From Symbiodinium natans (taxonomy: Eukaryota; Sar; Dinophyceae; Suessiales; Symbiodiniaceae): a stretch of 64,000 nt of DNA. The stretch covers positions 842,001 to 906,000 of the forward strand of contig CAJNDS010002468.1 of assembly GCA_905221605.1 (NCBI GenBank), given 5' to 3'. Made by a program: the position numbers and the translations under genes. This document shows positions 30,301 through 40,152 of this stretch, piece by piece. How positions within the stretch are numbered: the stretch's first letter is position 1; every line of letters begins with the position of its first letter. The notes under the pieces were generated by a model. That model was not told where the DNA came from. It worked only from the letters and a program-made list of their open reading frames with translations, and did no database searches.

Positions 30301-31440
30301 TTGAAAAGTTGAGGCCTTCAGTAGCGGTTTTAAGGGGTTTAGGTTTAGGGTTTAGGGTTTAGGGTTTAGGGGTGTAGGTTTTCGGCTTGAAAGGTTCTGC
30401 GGTTTTGAGTGCTCAAGGGTATAGTTTTGAGAGGTGAGGGCTTAGCTATTCCCGACTTTCCTTAAGGGCTCAGCAGCAACCGTTTCGGGGTTTAGGGTTT
30501 AGGGTTTAGGGTTTAGGGTTTAGGGTTTAGGGTTTAGGGTTTAGGGTTTAGGGTTTAGGGTTTAGGGTTTAGGGTTTAGTGAGGTTGCGTGGGGCTGTGA
30601 CCATGGCGCGCTCTTCAGCTGACGAAGCAACCCGTGAATCTCGAAACCCTAAGCACGGAGTCTTCAAGCCTAAACCATAAACCCTAAACCCTAAACCCTA
30701 AACTCTAAACCCTAAACCCCTACACTCTGCAGCCTAAGCCCTTCAACCAAAGCTGGGATGCCCAAAGCTCTCAACCCTACGCCGAACCGCTCTTGAACGC
30801 AATTCTAAGGTTTGGGTTTAGGGTTTAGGGTTTAGGATTAAGGGTTAAGGGTTTAGGGTTTAGGGTTTAGGGTTTAGAGTGTTGCGCGCAAACTTCAACT
30901 TCCGCTCTAGGGAATACAACCCCTTAAGGCTATGGGGACATCAGACGCCAAATTTTCCAGATTCCCGAATTCCCTTCTAAGAGACCGAAGCCCCAAGCCC
31001 AATACCCTAAACCCTAAACCCTAAACCCTAAACCCTAAACCCTAAACCCTTTTCCAGGCAATCCCTCATCCGCAGTTCGAAGAAGAGTAAACTTCACACT
31101 GGCCGAGACTGGCGATTGTAACCTAAGCCCTAAACCCTAAAGCCTAAATTCTAAACCCTCTACGTCCGTCGACTAGGACAATATGTGTGCATGTGTGGTA
31201 TCACCGGCTGTGTCAAACCTTGAGGCGAAGCCCGGAACCCTAAATTCTAGATCCTAAGCAACCCTTAGACCCGAAGTTCCCAGCCTTTTGTCGAAGTACC
31301 ATAAACCCTAAACCCTGAACCCTAAACCCTAAACCTAAACCCTGAACCCTAAACCCTAAACCCTAAACCTAAACCCTAAGCCCTAAACCCTAAACCCTAA
31401 ACCCTGAACCCTGAACCCTAAACCCTGAACCCCAAACGGC
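30301..31440. repeat. Telomeric arrays between PPR exons
   Basis: TTTAGGG lies at 30340-30375 and 30486-30579, CCCTAAA at 30675-30715, TTTAGGG at 30810-30878, CCCTAAA at 31003-31047 and 31301-31436. Islands between them show no recognised exon. Confidence 0.9.
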
Positions 31441-31442
31441 GC

Positions 31443-32126
31443 GTGGAAGCCGTGGCACACCCAGGGCTGCAGCCGGCAGATGTCACCTACGGTGCAGCCA
31501 TCAGTGCCTCGGATTTGGGTTTAGGGTGTAGGGTGTAGGGTGTAGGGTTTAGGGTTTAGGGTTTAGGGTTTAGGGTTTAGGGTTTAGGGTTTAGGGTTTA
31601 GGGTTTAGGGTTTAGTGTTGAGGGGTTTAGGGTTTAGGGTTTAGGGTTTAGGGTTAGCTCGATTGGGCTTATGGTCCAGGATTCAGGGCTTTGGCCTTGA
31701 TATGCCATGCTTAGAGTTCAGGATCTAGGGTTCTACATGGCTCTCCATAGCCTTCACGGCTTATGGTGTGGGATAGAAGACTTAGACTTAGAACCGGATC
31801 CTTCGAACAGACCTCAAACCCTTGATCCCAAACGCTAAACACCGAACCCTTTGGCTAAGTTCTCTTGGCAGTCCCGTTGTATATGCCCTTTTGTTCCTTT
31901 TTGTTGGGGGTCAAGGTTCCCTTATAAAGTAACCACCCCCCCCTCCCACAAAAAAAAAAGTGCCCTTTTCATCATACTGGGCTACCAAGTTCTGAAAGCC
32001 AGATCCCAAACGCCCTAAAACCCTACACCCTACACCCTACACCCTAAACCCTAAACCCTAAACCCTAAACCCTGAGGTGCTTGTGAGAAAGGGGGCCAGT
32101 GGCAGCGAGCGCTGACCCTGCTTCAG
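31443..32126 (+). CDS. PPR repeat split by a 573-base intron holding a family-3 element
   Basis: Exon 31443-31503 (VEAVAHPGLQPADVTYGAAI) and exon 32077-32126 join as YGAAISACEKGGQWQRALTL then LQ, a perfect repeat. Donor GT at 31504 (GTGCCT), acceptor CTGAG|G, exon resumes GTGCTT. The intron holds TTTAGGG (31520-31660), a family-3 element (31868-31990) and CCCTAAA up to the acceptor (32038-32072). Confidence 0.85.
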
Positions 32127-32550
32127 GACCCGCTCCCTTTTTGAATACTATATGCTTAAGAACCCCCAAAGAACAACAAGACAAACACAAACCCCCTTAT
32201 TACCCTTATAGGGAAGAATCTTCGGATCACATATATATATATATGTATACATACACATCATATATATATATATATACATCATTTATGGTGGGGTTCTTAT
32301 GCAAATAGTAGCTTTGTGGCATTCATAGCGGAAGGTTTAGGGGTTAGATAGGGTACAAATTATGCTACTGGGTAGGTATGTTTATCACACTGCCGAGACC
32401 TAAACCCTGAACCTTGAATCCTGAACCCTCAACCCTCAACCCCCGCAAAACCCTAAACCCTGAACCCTCAACCCAAAACCCTACACCCTGAACCCTAAAC
32501 CCTAAACCCTCAACCTTCCCTAAAAACGGGGCCATGAGCCTCTGAGTACA
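32127..32550. mobile_element. Family-4-like element with TA microsatellite, then CCCTAAA-like tract
   Basis: GCTTAAGAACCCCCAAAGAAC at 32154 and GGGGTTCTTATGCAAATAGTAGC at 32290-32312 are inverted partners. The inside has CCCTTATTACCCTTATAGGGAAGAATC and a TA/TATG microsatellite at 32230-32280. The copies at 41468-41580 and 53422-53505 share the CCCTAGTAAGGAAGAAT interior. 32400-32515 is degenerate CCCTAAA/CCCTCAA. Confidence 0.65.
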
Positions 32551-32551
32551 A

Positions 32552-32635
32552 CTCCTGGATTCCGTGCGACAGGAGATGGCCCAAGGTCACTGGGGACCGA
32601 GCCTGCTTCTCGCACACGCAGTGGATGTGTGGGTT
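32552..32635 (+). CDS. PPR half-repeat exon (GHWGPSLLL)
   Basis: The frame reads LDSVRQEMAQGHWGPSLLLA then HAVDVW and a TTTAGGG tract. HW-x-x-[AS]-L-L-L fits the second helix. It may start at 32586 after AAG|G instead. It is the last PPR exon before the large transposon. Confidence 0.5.
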
Positions 32636-33338
32636 TAGGGTTCAGTGTTTAAGGTTTAGGGTTTAAGGTTTCAGGATTTAAAGGGTTGAGGGTTTTAAGG
32701 TTTCAGAGTTTAGGGTTTAAGTATAAGGCATCAGGGTGAATTTTGGGGTTTCAGGGTTTGGGTTTAGGGTTTCAGGGTCTAGGGTTTATGGTTTCAGGGG
32801 TTAGGGGTTCGGGGGTTCAAGGTTTCAGGGTTTAGGATAGTTTAAGGCTTAGGGGTCTAAGTATTCAGTGTGTATCGTGTAGGGTTTCATTGTTGAGGGG
32901 TTTAGGGGTTAAGGGCTGAAGGGTTTAAGGTTTCTTTCGGGGTTTAGAGCTTAGGGGCTTAAGGGCTTCAGCGCTCAAGGGTTTGAGGGTTGAGGTTCAG
33001 GTATTAGGCTCGGTTGCTGAAAGGTTGAATAAAGGGTTTCGGGCTCAGAGGGCGAAAGGTGTAAGCGGACCCTAAGCCCGGACCCTAAGCCCTAAACAGT
33101 GTTCAGGGCAAACAATCCCCAAGCCCACAACAACCCAACCCCATCCTCCAACCCCAAGCCCCAAACCGCCGACTCCGCACCATCTGCCCTAAAACCCCTT
33201 TAAAGCCCTAACCCTAAACCCTAAACCCTAAACCCTAAACCCTAATAACTAATAACCCTAAACCCTAAGAACCTCTACAAGCCCTAATCCATGAAACCCT
33301 GAAGCCCTGGGCCACATAACCCAAAAGCTCTACCACGG
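32636..33338. repeat. Degenerate TTTAGGG/TTTCAGGG sequence and CCCTAAA array
   Basis: 32636-33060 is a diffuse mixture of TTTAGGG, TTTCAGGG and TTAAGGG words; 33210-33262 is CCCTAAA. No gene seen. Confidence 0.8.
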
Positions 33339-33419
33339 CTTGGAGGTTCGTGGTACCTATTCTTAGAACACTATTCCCCACCTAAGAAAGGCTTAACAGT
33401 GGGACACGCACACACAGAT

Positions 33420-33945
33420 ATATATATATATATATAGTTTGTATGTATGTATGTATATATATATATATGCTCACCCCCCCCCCCCCCAATGGACCAACCG
33501 CGAAATGGAAAAGAAGTCCAAAAATCCAAATTTCCAAAAATCCAAAAATCCAAAGTTCCCCGGACAATCTCCCAGGAAACTTTGGATTTTTGGATTTTTG
33601 GATTTTTGGATATTTAGATTTTTTGTGCTTTTTTTTGTGCTTTTTTGTGCTTTTTCGTGCTTTTTTGTACTTTTTGCACTTTTTGCACTTTTTTGCACTT
33701 TTTGCACTTTTTGCACTTTTTGCACTTTTTCGTTTTTTTTTGCACTTTTTGCACTTTTTTTCGTTTTTTGCACTTTTTTGTGCTTTTTGTACTTTCGCAA
33801 TGTTTTTGCAAATATTTATCCTCTTGAAAGTGCTTTTCCAATCGAAAAATCCAAAAATCCAAAAATCCAAAAATCCAAAGTTCTCCGGACAATCCCCCAG
33901 GAAACTTTGGATTTTTGGATTTTTGGATTTTTGGGTGCGGGGGTG
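33420..33945 (+). repeat. Left inverted arm of the composite transposon
   Basis: In order: TA/TATG microsatellite (33420-33469), a C run then CCAATGGACCAACC (33474-33498), a hairpin CCAAAAATCCAAAGTTC...GAAACTTTGGATTTTTGG (about 33533-33605), a GCACTTTTT-type tandem (33625-33795), a unique marker TTTTGCAAATATTTATCCTC (33804-33823), and a second copy of the hairpin (33846-33933). The translated frames over it are low-complexity. Confidence 0.88.
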
Positions 33946-34132
33946 AGCTCTTACATATATTCCGTCTATAAATATATAGTATATGTAAGGTAATTCCCAT
34001 ATTATGTAAGCACATGCTTCTTCAGCACAGATTGACACAGGAAGTGCAAGTGCGAACGTATGCAAGCAGTGAGTTGTGTCTCAAGTTGTTGCTGTCAGTG
34101 TAGTAGCCAGTGTCTCGGCCCACGATCTCATC

Positions 34133-36384
34133 ATGTTGGAGTCTGGCGAAGTCTCCATGCAGGAAGTGAAAGAGCACGTAGCCAAGTTGAAACTCTACAC
34201 CATCGATGTGCATCAGTTCGTCGAGTCCAGTCCTGGTCCCTTAAACGTTTTGGATCTGCCCATCCTGGACTTTCCTGAATCGGGGTTCGTGAAATGCGTC
34301 GTCGATGTTGTCATGGACGTGCCTACCTTTTCACCGAGTGAGTTGAAGAACAGCATTCAGTCCAAGGAGTTCAGCAAGCTACCACTGCCTTTCGGATTGA
34401 AGACGGCCCCGTCGGGAACCTTCCGGATCGACATCGCAGTCCTTGCACAAAACAATGGGAAGTACGCAGTCATCAAACTCATTAACCTTTCCGAGAAAAC
34501 AAAAGTCAGCGTCGTCCGTGACATGTGCTGTGGCAAGCCTCATATCGTTGACTGGTCGGGTGATATCAAGACGGTCAAGAAATGCTTGCACTATCTCTTC
34601 GAGCAAATGGGGGGGTTCCAGTGCCGCCATCACGTTCTTCGTACACAAGAAGAAGGTAAGCCCGAGCAAGAACGCTCCATAGAAGAGTGGGATCGAGGCT
34701 TCGACTACATCGAGGCACATGGGCCCAGAGACAATACTCGGAATCGGATGCTTCGTTGGGTGACAATCCAGACATCATCAAGGGACTCTCCTCTCCATCG
34801 TTGGTCGCCTGTGCTAGTGGAAAAGAGTTTGCGAAATCTAGCTCAGGATGGAGTTCTGGCACAAGTGCATGAAGTGTGGCCATTAACTCTCTACGACTTG
34901 GATGTGAGGTTTCTCAATGCTCTGGGTCCTCTCTTTGCATCTTTGTCGGAAAAAGCACTCGGCTTCCACGGCGTCCCAGGCGCAGGGAAAACACCAGTGG
35001 CAAGGTCCATTGCCATGGCTCTATCGAGGTACTGGATTACTAAGCTCGGCAAGTCAGATGAGGTCAAAGCATCATGTCGCCAAGCCTCCGAGTTTGATTT
35101 CTTTCGAGGAAACTCGGCAAAACATGTTTAAACGAGTTCTTTGATTTACAATCAAAGGGTTTTCTAGGCTAAAAATATCTCTAAGGCCAAGTCGGTACCG
35201 CCATGAGGCCTGACATCTTCGACGATGGCTCGCTGTGTGAGCAGCCGTTTAAGAAGGTAAAGGCTTTCACCGACGTCGGCAACATTGAAAGCATGTCGAA
35301 GGAGAGGTGGGGTGCAGCAAAATGGGTAAAGGGGCAGACGCGAATTTACTGCGTGAACGACTTTGATGTGAAAGCAGAGCCGAAGCTCAACCAACCCTTG
35401 CTTGAAATCGAGAATGGAGTGCCTTCCTATGTCAGCCACGACGAGTTTATGAAAATGCTCGAGTCCGCATGGTGTTCGAAAGATCTCTCAGAAACAAACA
35501 TCATGGCAGTCCTGAAGCGCACACATGTCTTTCTCAACACATCCCAGTGCCTCTACATCCGCCCAGCGAGTGAGGTGGCAACCCCAGTGATTCGCATACC
35601 TCTTGGCAAGAAAACCGACTTGCTCCATGCAGAGTCGAGGGGAGTGTACGACTATCACAGGAAGGGAGGAGTAGACTTGCCTGCAGACTTCGAGGAGAAG
35701 GTTGAGTGGGAGGCCAACTGGGTCAAAAAGGCTATGGCAGGAGACGTCGCAAACTTACCGAAGAGAGTCACCATCATCAGCCGAGGGAGCCCTTTCGGAT
35801 GTGCAGCCTCGAGACCAGAGCCTTCGCAGCACAACCCAGTCGGAATCAACATCGCAGAGGAACTTCGCCGAAACATGACGCTGCCGCCAACCCTCCCCAA
35901 GCCCCATGCAAACACAGCCTGTGCCGCGGCCAGTGCTTCAGCGAGTGCAGACGGCGCTGCATCAAAAGCTGCAATCCCACCCGTCAACAGCACACCCACA
36001 CGCAAGCCAATGGCAGTGAAGCAAGAGATTCCATCAAATGTGTTCCGCTCCTTGTCTGCCGTCAATGTGGTCATTGACTTGGATGACTCACCCTCGCCAG
36101 TACGCAAGCCGTCAGTGAGCAAGGTGCCCGTAAACGTCACGACTATCAGCAAGCCCTCCACAGACATGTCAGAGCATGCCGGTGCACCGGACGAACTCGA
36201 AGGACTCAGTCAAGACCTGGAGAAGCTCTTAGAGCAAGAGATGGAGTACATGGAAGACGACCTCCGTCGGGAAGCAGAGGATGAAGCAGGGGATATGTCG
36301 TGTGATCTCGAGGGAGTGCCGGGAGCAGATGCTCAGGATGAGAGGGATGCTCATGATGAGATGGATGTCGAAGAGGGCATGTAG
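34133..36384 (+). CDS. P-loop NTPase, AAA+/SF3 helicase-like, transposon-borne
   Basis: Two exons (34133-35108 and 35186-36384) are joined by a 77-base GA-AG intron, giving about 724 residues from the first in-frame ATG at 34133; an earlier open stretch from 34076 or an upstream exon is possible. Walker A GVPGAGKT lies at 34970-34993. The join gives FFRG|QVGTAMRPDIFDDG, with an acidic Walker-B-like IFDDG. About 50 residues on comes WGAAKWVKGQTRIYCVNDFD, where asparagine could be a sensor residue. The C-terminus is acidic (ELEGLSQDLEKLLEQEMEYM). Layout resembles virus/transposon-type helicases, but no named family is claimed. It is followed on the same strand by the transposase. Confidence 0.72.
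35109..35185 (+). other. 77-base GA-AG intron in the NTPase gene
   Basis: It starts GAAACTCGGC and ends ATATCTCTAAG, followed by GCC. Without removal the frame stops after eight more codons (GNSAKHV then stop). The inside contains the hairpin CTTTGATTTACAATCAAAG. Removal keeps the frame across exactly 744 codons counted from 34076, including the stop. Confidence 0.7.
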
Positions 36385-36789
36385 ATACCGCAGTATCGTC
36401 TCTTCGCTTGTGCAATCCCAGGGTATGGGAGAAAGGTGGCAGAACAGTTTTGAGTCTCGCAGACGCACATGCCACATGAAGCATGACAAACAGCAGCTAA
36501 ACATACACAATAAGTAGATCATGCTTTTAATGGCTGTTTTATAGTAATCGTATTGTCTCATCGCATGTATAATCCCAGGGTGTGGGAAGGAAAGGTGGTA
36601 GAACAGTTTTGAGTCTCACTGCTAGCACCATGGAAAGCACGCTCCACAGCAAAAGTCTCCGAGCGTGCTTCTGTCGTTTTTTTATCTTGCACATGCACAC
36701 AGCACGGGTCCCATCACTCACAAGTGTGTCGTCTGGGTCGTTTAGTTTTGATCAAACCGGTTGTACAGCAAGTGTGCTTCTTGCCCCAC
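36385..36789. repeat. Intergenic spacer with a direct duplication
   Basis: Two diverged copies of a roughly 70-base block (GTATCGTCTC..CGC..GT....AATCCCAGGGT.TGGGA..AAAGGTGG.AGAACAGTTTTGAGTCTC) lie at 36393-36460 and 36550-36620. Both sit between the NTPase stop and the transposase start, so they may be 3' processing, promoter or transposase-binding sequences. Confidence 0.7.
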
Positions 36790-37746
36790 ATGCCGAAGAA
36801 AATCAAGAAGGCTATGAACTCGTCTCCTTCCTCGTGGCCGTCATCGAAACGAGGTAAGCAAAGAGCTTTGAAGAAGCCAGCAAATGCGACCAAGAAAAAG
36901 TTCGTCAAGGTGAAGTATGTTCGACACGGCACTCCCACTGTCAAGAACACACTCGACAAGCAGAAGTGGCACCGCTCGGTGCAAGAGCTTGCCAACATGG
37001 AAGAAGAGTCTCTGCTCGCACTACTTGAAAAAGACAACATCATTCAGAAGTGGAAAGGCAAGTCATGTCCTCATTGTGGCCAAGGTGTTCTCAAACCACG
37101 CTACTTCGACTCATGCAAGCAAGCATCGGTTTATCGCTGCAACAAGAAATCATGCATGCGGCGCATTTCCCCACATGACTTCCATCCTATTTTTATCTGT
37201 GGTCGTGGTCACACTCCTCTGGGAAAGCAAGCTGCACTCCTTCTATGTGCTGCAGCAGGGGTCCCATCGGTCTCGGCTCACCTCATTCTCGATGTGGATG
37301 ACAAGGTAGTGAACACCATTTACACCAACTACGACATTGCAAGATCCCAGTTCGTCATGGAAAGAGAAAAAACTATTACCTACGGACAGTGGCATGATGT
37401 CGAGGCAGATGAGGTGGACCTAGGAAAAGGGGAGGATCAGAACGCGTCCAGTGCAGTGAAGAAAGTGCAATGGGAACAATGGGGAGGGCTAGTTGAACGA
37501 GGTCGGCCCGATTCGCTGATGCTCTTTCGCCTGAAACCAGCTCTGACACACAAGCGAGCACCAGGCCCAGGTGCAATCAGAAAGCGTGATTGGGTCCCTA
37601 TCGCACGCAAGCACTTGCACAACAAGCAAGTTATCCTTCACACAGACGGAGCCCGCGCTTGCAAGATGAAGATCCCCAATGTCATCCACTGTAACGCGGT
37701 GCGCAAAAAAGTTCGAAAGCTCGTGCGTGGAAAAGCCACTAGGTAG
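36790..37746 (+). CDS. ISXO2/IS1595-type (Merlin-like) transposase, N-terminal and central part
   Basis: The start is the first ATG (MPKKIKKAMNSS); the frame is open from 36724 through a GTG. A basic N-terminus is followed by a zinc ribbon CPHCG...YRCNKKSC (37066-37158). The catalytic domain shows WHDVEADEVD (first acidic residue, about 37391-37420) and VILHTDGARACKMK (second aspartate, about 37630-37671), then IPNVIHCNAVRKK. This order is diagnostic for DDE transposases of the IS1595/ISXO2 group, whose eukaryotic branch is Merlin. The frame stops at 37746 before the final motif, which is found 1 kb downstream. Confidence 0.85.
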   Translation: MPKKIKKAMNSSPSSWPSSKRGKQRALKKPANATKKKFVKVKYVRHGTPTVKNTLDKQKWHRSVQELANMEEESLLALLEKDNIIQKWKGKSCPHCGQGVLKPRYFDSCKQASVYRCNKKSCMRRISPHDFHPIFICGRGHTPLGKQAALLLCAAAGVPSVSAHLILDVDDKVVNTIYTNYDIARSQFVMEREKTITYGQWHDVEADEVDLGKGEDQNASSAVKKVQWEQWGGLVERGRPDSLMLFRLKPALTHKRAPGPGAIRKRDWVPIARKHLHNKQVILHTDGARACKMKIPNVIHCNAVRKKVRKLVRGKATR

Positions 37747-38736
37747 CATTTTTTTGTGTTCAGTTTGTTATGTATTTGCAACCAAGTTCTCTTAATATCT
37801 GTAGGTGTGTCAACATGCTTTGCCTAAGGCCACATGAGCAGCGGTTTTTTTTTTACGGCTCTTGAGAGATACTTATATGCGGAAATAACTCCGGGAACCG
37901 GGGCGTGAAAGTGCACGGAACTGTGGCCGCGGAAGCACGCGGAAGGGTTGCGGAAGCACATCTCCGCGGAAGCTCCCGCGGAAGCGACGATAGAAACAAT
38001 TTTGGTTTGAGTGCTTGTTATATTCCAGGAGGCTAGTGGGCGTGTTGTTTGGTGTGGGTTTCGGAAGTCTGGTTCCGAGTGGGTTATGCAGATTGGTGTT
38101 TTCTGGGAGTTTTGCGGTTACAACCCTTCGTACGAAAGCATGGACGCAGTTCGGAATAAGGCTTCTTTTGAGACCCTAAGCTTCCTACACAAAGTTTTTA
38201 AAAAAGCCCTAAACCCGTGTAAACTCTCAACCCCAAAGCAAGCAAGTCAGATTTTCAGGCTTGAGCGCCCCCAAACCTGGCTTCGAGGCCTTCTATCCGT
38301 GAAGTTTGATGCGAACTCGGCGGAAGCGCCGCGGAAGCTCCGCGGAAGCTCCGCGGAAGCTCCGCGGAAGCTCCGCGGAAGCTCCGCGGAAGCTCCGCGG
38401 AAGCCCGCGTGCCCATCTGAAGGCCCAGGCCCTTCCTACTGAGTCCATGTTCTTGAAAGTAGATGGTACCGCTGCGCAGCTGCTGCCAGCTCAAGCTGCA
38501 GCATTCTCATGGAACGCGTGTCTCATCGTGTAGTCTCAAAGTTCCAGACGCGTGTTCGAGTTTATATCTTACGGACCTACTCGCGGAAGCAAGTTTCTCA
38601 AAAATGCGCGAAATTAGTCCGCGGAAGCGTCCGCGGAAGCAAAGGAAGCGGACGAGCAGAAACAATACTCGCGGAAGGACCGCGGAAGGGTTCCGCGGAA
38701 GGGTTCGTTATTTCATAGAAAATCTTCTAGGAATAA
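37747..38736. repeat. 1-kb interruption of the transposase with CGCGGAAGCTC tandem repeats
   Basis: It contains an 11-base tandem CGCGGAAGCTC (38319-38405) and dispersed GCGGAAG words (37920-37990, 38583-38705), often palindromic (CCGCGGAAGC/GCTTCCGCGG type). The left border CACTAGGTAGC and right border TTCTAGGAATA share CTAGG. I could not find a GT/GC/GA-AG pair that restores the transposase frame, so it is read as an insertion or as an intron in a decayed gene. Confidence 0.7.
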
Positions 38737-39006
38737 AAACCACGGCTCACATGGGTCAACCCGACGTACACGAAGGTTTACACGGTCAAGATTCCATCCG
38801 GTCCAACGTTGAAAGTGAAATCGGGCACCCAGATCATCGACCGCTTTTGGGGACATCTCCGGAAAACTCTCAAGTTCGTGTCTCGAAAGCCGGGGAATCC
38901 TATCATGAATCGCAAGATCCGGGTAGCACAGTTCACGTACTGGTACAAAAACCAGAACATGTGGACAGTCACGGGGAGAATGCTGCGCGCTTTGTTTGAT
39001 AAGTAG
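38737..39006 (+). CDS. ISXO2/IS1595-type transposase, C-terminal part
   Basis: From the last upstream stop the frame reads KPRLTWVNPTYTKVYTVKIP, then KVKSGTQIIDRFWGHLRKTL (38812-38871), and ends AQFTYWYKNQNMWTVTGRML followed by RALFDK and TAG. The GTQ-x-[IV]-D-R-x-W-x-x-L-[RK] block is the last catalytic motif of this transposase group and continues directly from the upstream fragment's VIHCNAVRKK. It has no start of its own, so it is the tail of a split gene. Confidence 0.85.
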   Translation, partial: KPRLTWVNPTYTKVYTVKIPSGPTLKVKSGTQIIDRFWGHLRKTLKFVSRKPGNPIMNRKIRVAQFTYWYKNQNMWTVTGRMLRALFDK

Positions 39007-39188
39007 GGTTGAGAAGGCGCACCGCCCATCGTCCAGTCTTACTGCAAAGCAGAAACTCACCGACCTCCAAATTTTGTATGCAGATCCTGCGACCAGAGGC
39101 CACACCGCGAAAGTGAAAGGGTGCCAGAGTGCCTGCACGGGTATTGAGTAGTGGCAGCTATATAAGCCTCTTATAAGCAAAGAAAGCC
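39007..39188. other. Spacer between transposase and right arm
   Basis: This is probably the 3' flanking sequence of the transposase. It has a small direct pair CTATATAAGCCTCTTATAAGC near its end; no other feature seen. Confidence 0.5.
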
Positions 39189-39685
39189 CAAAATACAAAA
39201 ATCCAATCCCAAAATCCAAAAATCCAAAGTTTCCTGGGAGATTGCCCGGAGAACTTTGGATTTTTGGATTTTTGGATTTTTGGATTTTTGGATTTTGGGA
39301 TTGGAAAGCACATTCAAGAGGACAAATATTTGCAAAAATATTGTGAAATTAAACAAAAGCACAAAAAAGCACAAAAAAGTGCAAAAAAGTGCAAAAAGTG
39401 CAAAAAAGTGTAAAAAAGTGCAAAAAGTGCAAAAAGCACAAAAGTGCAAAAAGTGCAAAAAAAAGCAGAAAAAAAGGCACAACAGATGACAAAAAGCACA
39501 AAAATGCACGAAAAAAAGCACAAACAAAGCACAGGAAGCACAAAAAGCATAAAGAAGTAGACAAGGAAAGCATGGCAGGGTGCAGTGTCTCGAGAACCTT
39601 ATACATGTCGATGTGTGTCCATTGCGGTTGGAGGTTGGTCCATTGGGTGGGGGCGACCATATATATATATATATATATATGTATG
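39189..39685 (-). repeat. Right inverted arm of the composite transposon
   Basis: Reverse complement of the left arm: hairpin CCAAAAATCCAAAGTTTCC...GAACTTTGGATTTTTGG (39212-39265), marker AAGAGGACAAATATTTGCAA (39316-39335), AAAAAGTGC-type tandem (39358-39530), GGTTGGTCCATTGGG (39632-39646) and TA microsatellite (39660-39680). It has one hairpin copy where the left arm has two. Confidence 0.88.
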
Positions 39686-40074
39686 GTTCAGCGTCGGGCG
39701 TTCCCGGCCCCCCCCCCCCCCATGGTATCCCCCCCCCCCCCCAGTCTACTCTTTGGTCCCTAAACCCTAAACCCTAAAACCTAAACCCAAAACCTTAAGT
39801 CTTAAACCTTAAACCCTAAACCCTAAAACCCTGAACCCTAAACCCTAACCCTAAAACCAACCCCCAACCACACCACAGGGGGGGGGGGGTATCATCTTAG
39901 TACCCCATCCGCGGGGAAAACCCTAAACCCTAAACCCTAAACCCTAAACCCTAAAACCTAAACCCTAAAACCCTAAAACCCTAAAACCCTAAAACCCTAA
40001 ACCCTAAACCCTAAACCCTAAACCCTAAAACCCTAAAACCAACCCCCAACCACACCACAGGGGGGGGGGGGGGT

Positions 40075-40152
<78 letters not shown>

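Noticed and set aside
33382-34065. Lysine-rich 227-codon frame and phenylalanine-rich frames on the other strand
   Set aside because: Products of the GCACTTTTT tandem and hairpin repeats in the transposon arm.
35655-36167. 170-codon minus-strand frame
   Set aside because: Antisense shadow of the NTPase gene, whose + strand reading has Walker motifs and a coherent C-terminus.
38306-38533. Arg/Ser/Ala repeat protein (RKLRGSSAEAP)
   Set aside because: Translation of the CGCGGAAGCTC tandem; open in other phases too.
37747-38736. Simple intron of the transposase
   Set aside because: Donors at 37743 (GT) and nearby GC sites combined with the AG at 38729-38730 leave the wrong frame or a stop at 38734; no clean solution was found.
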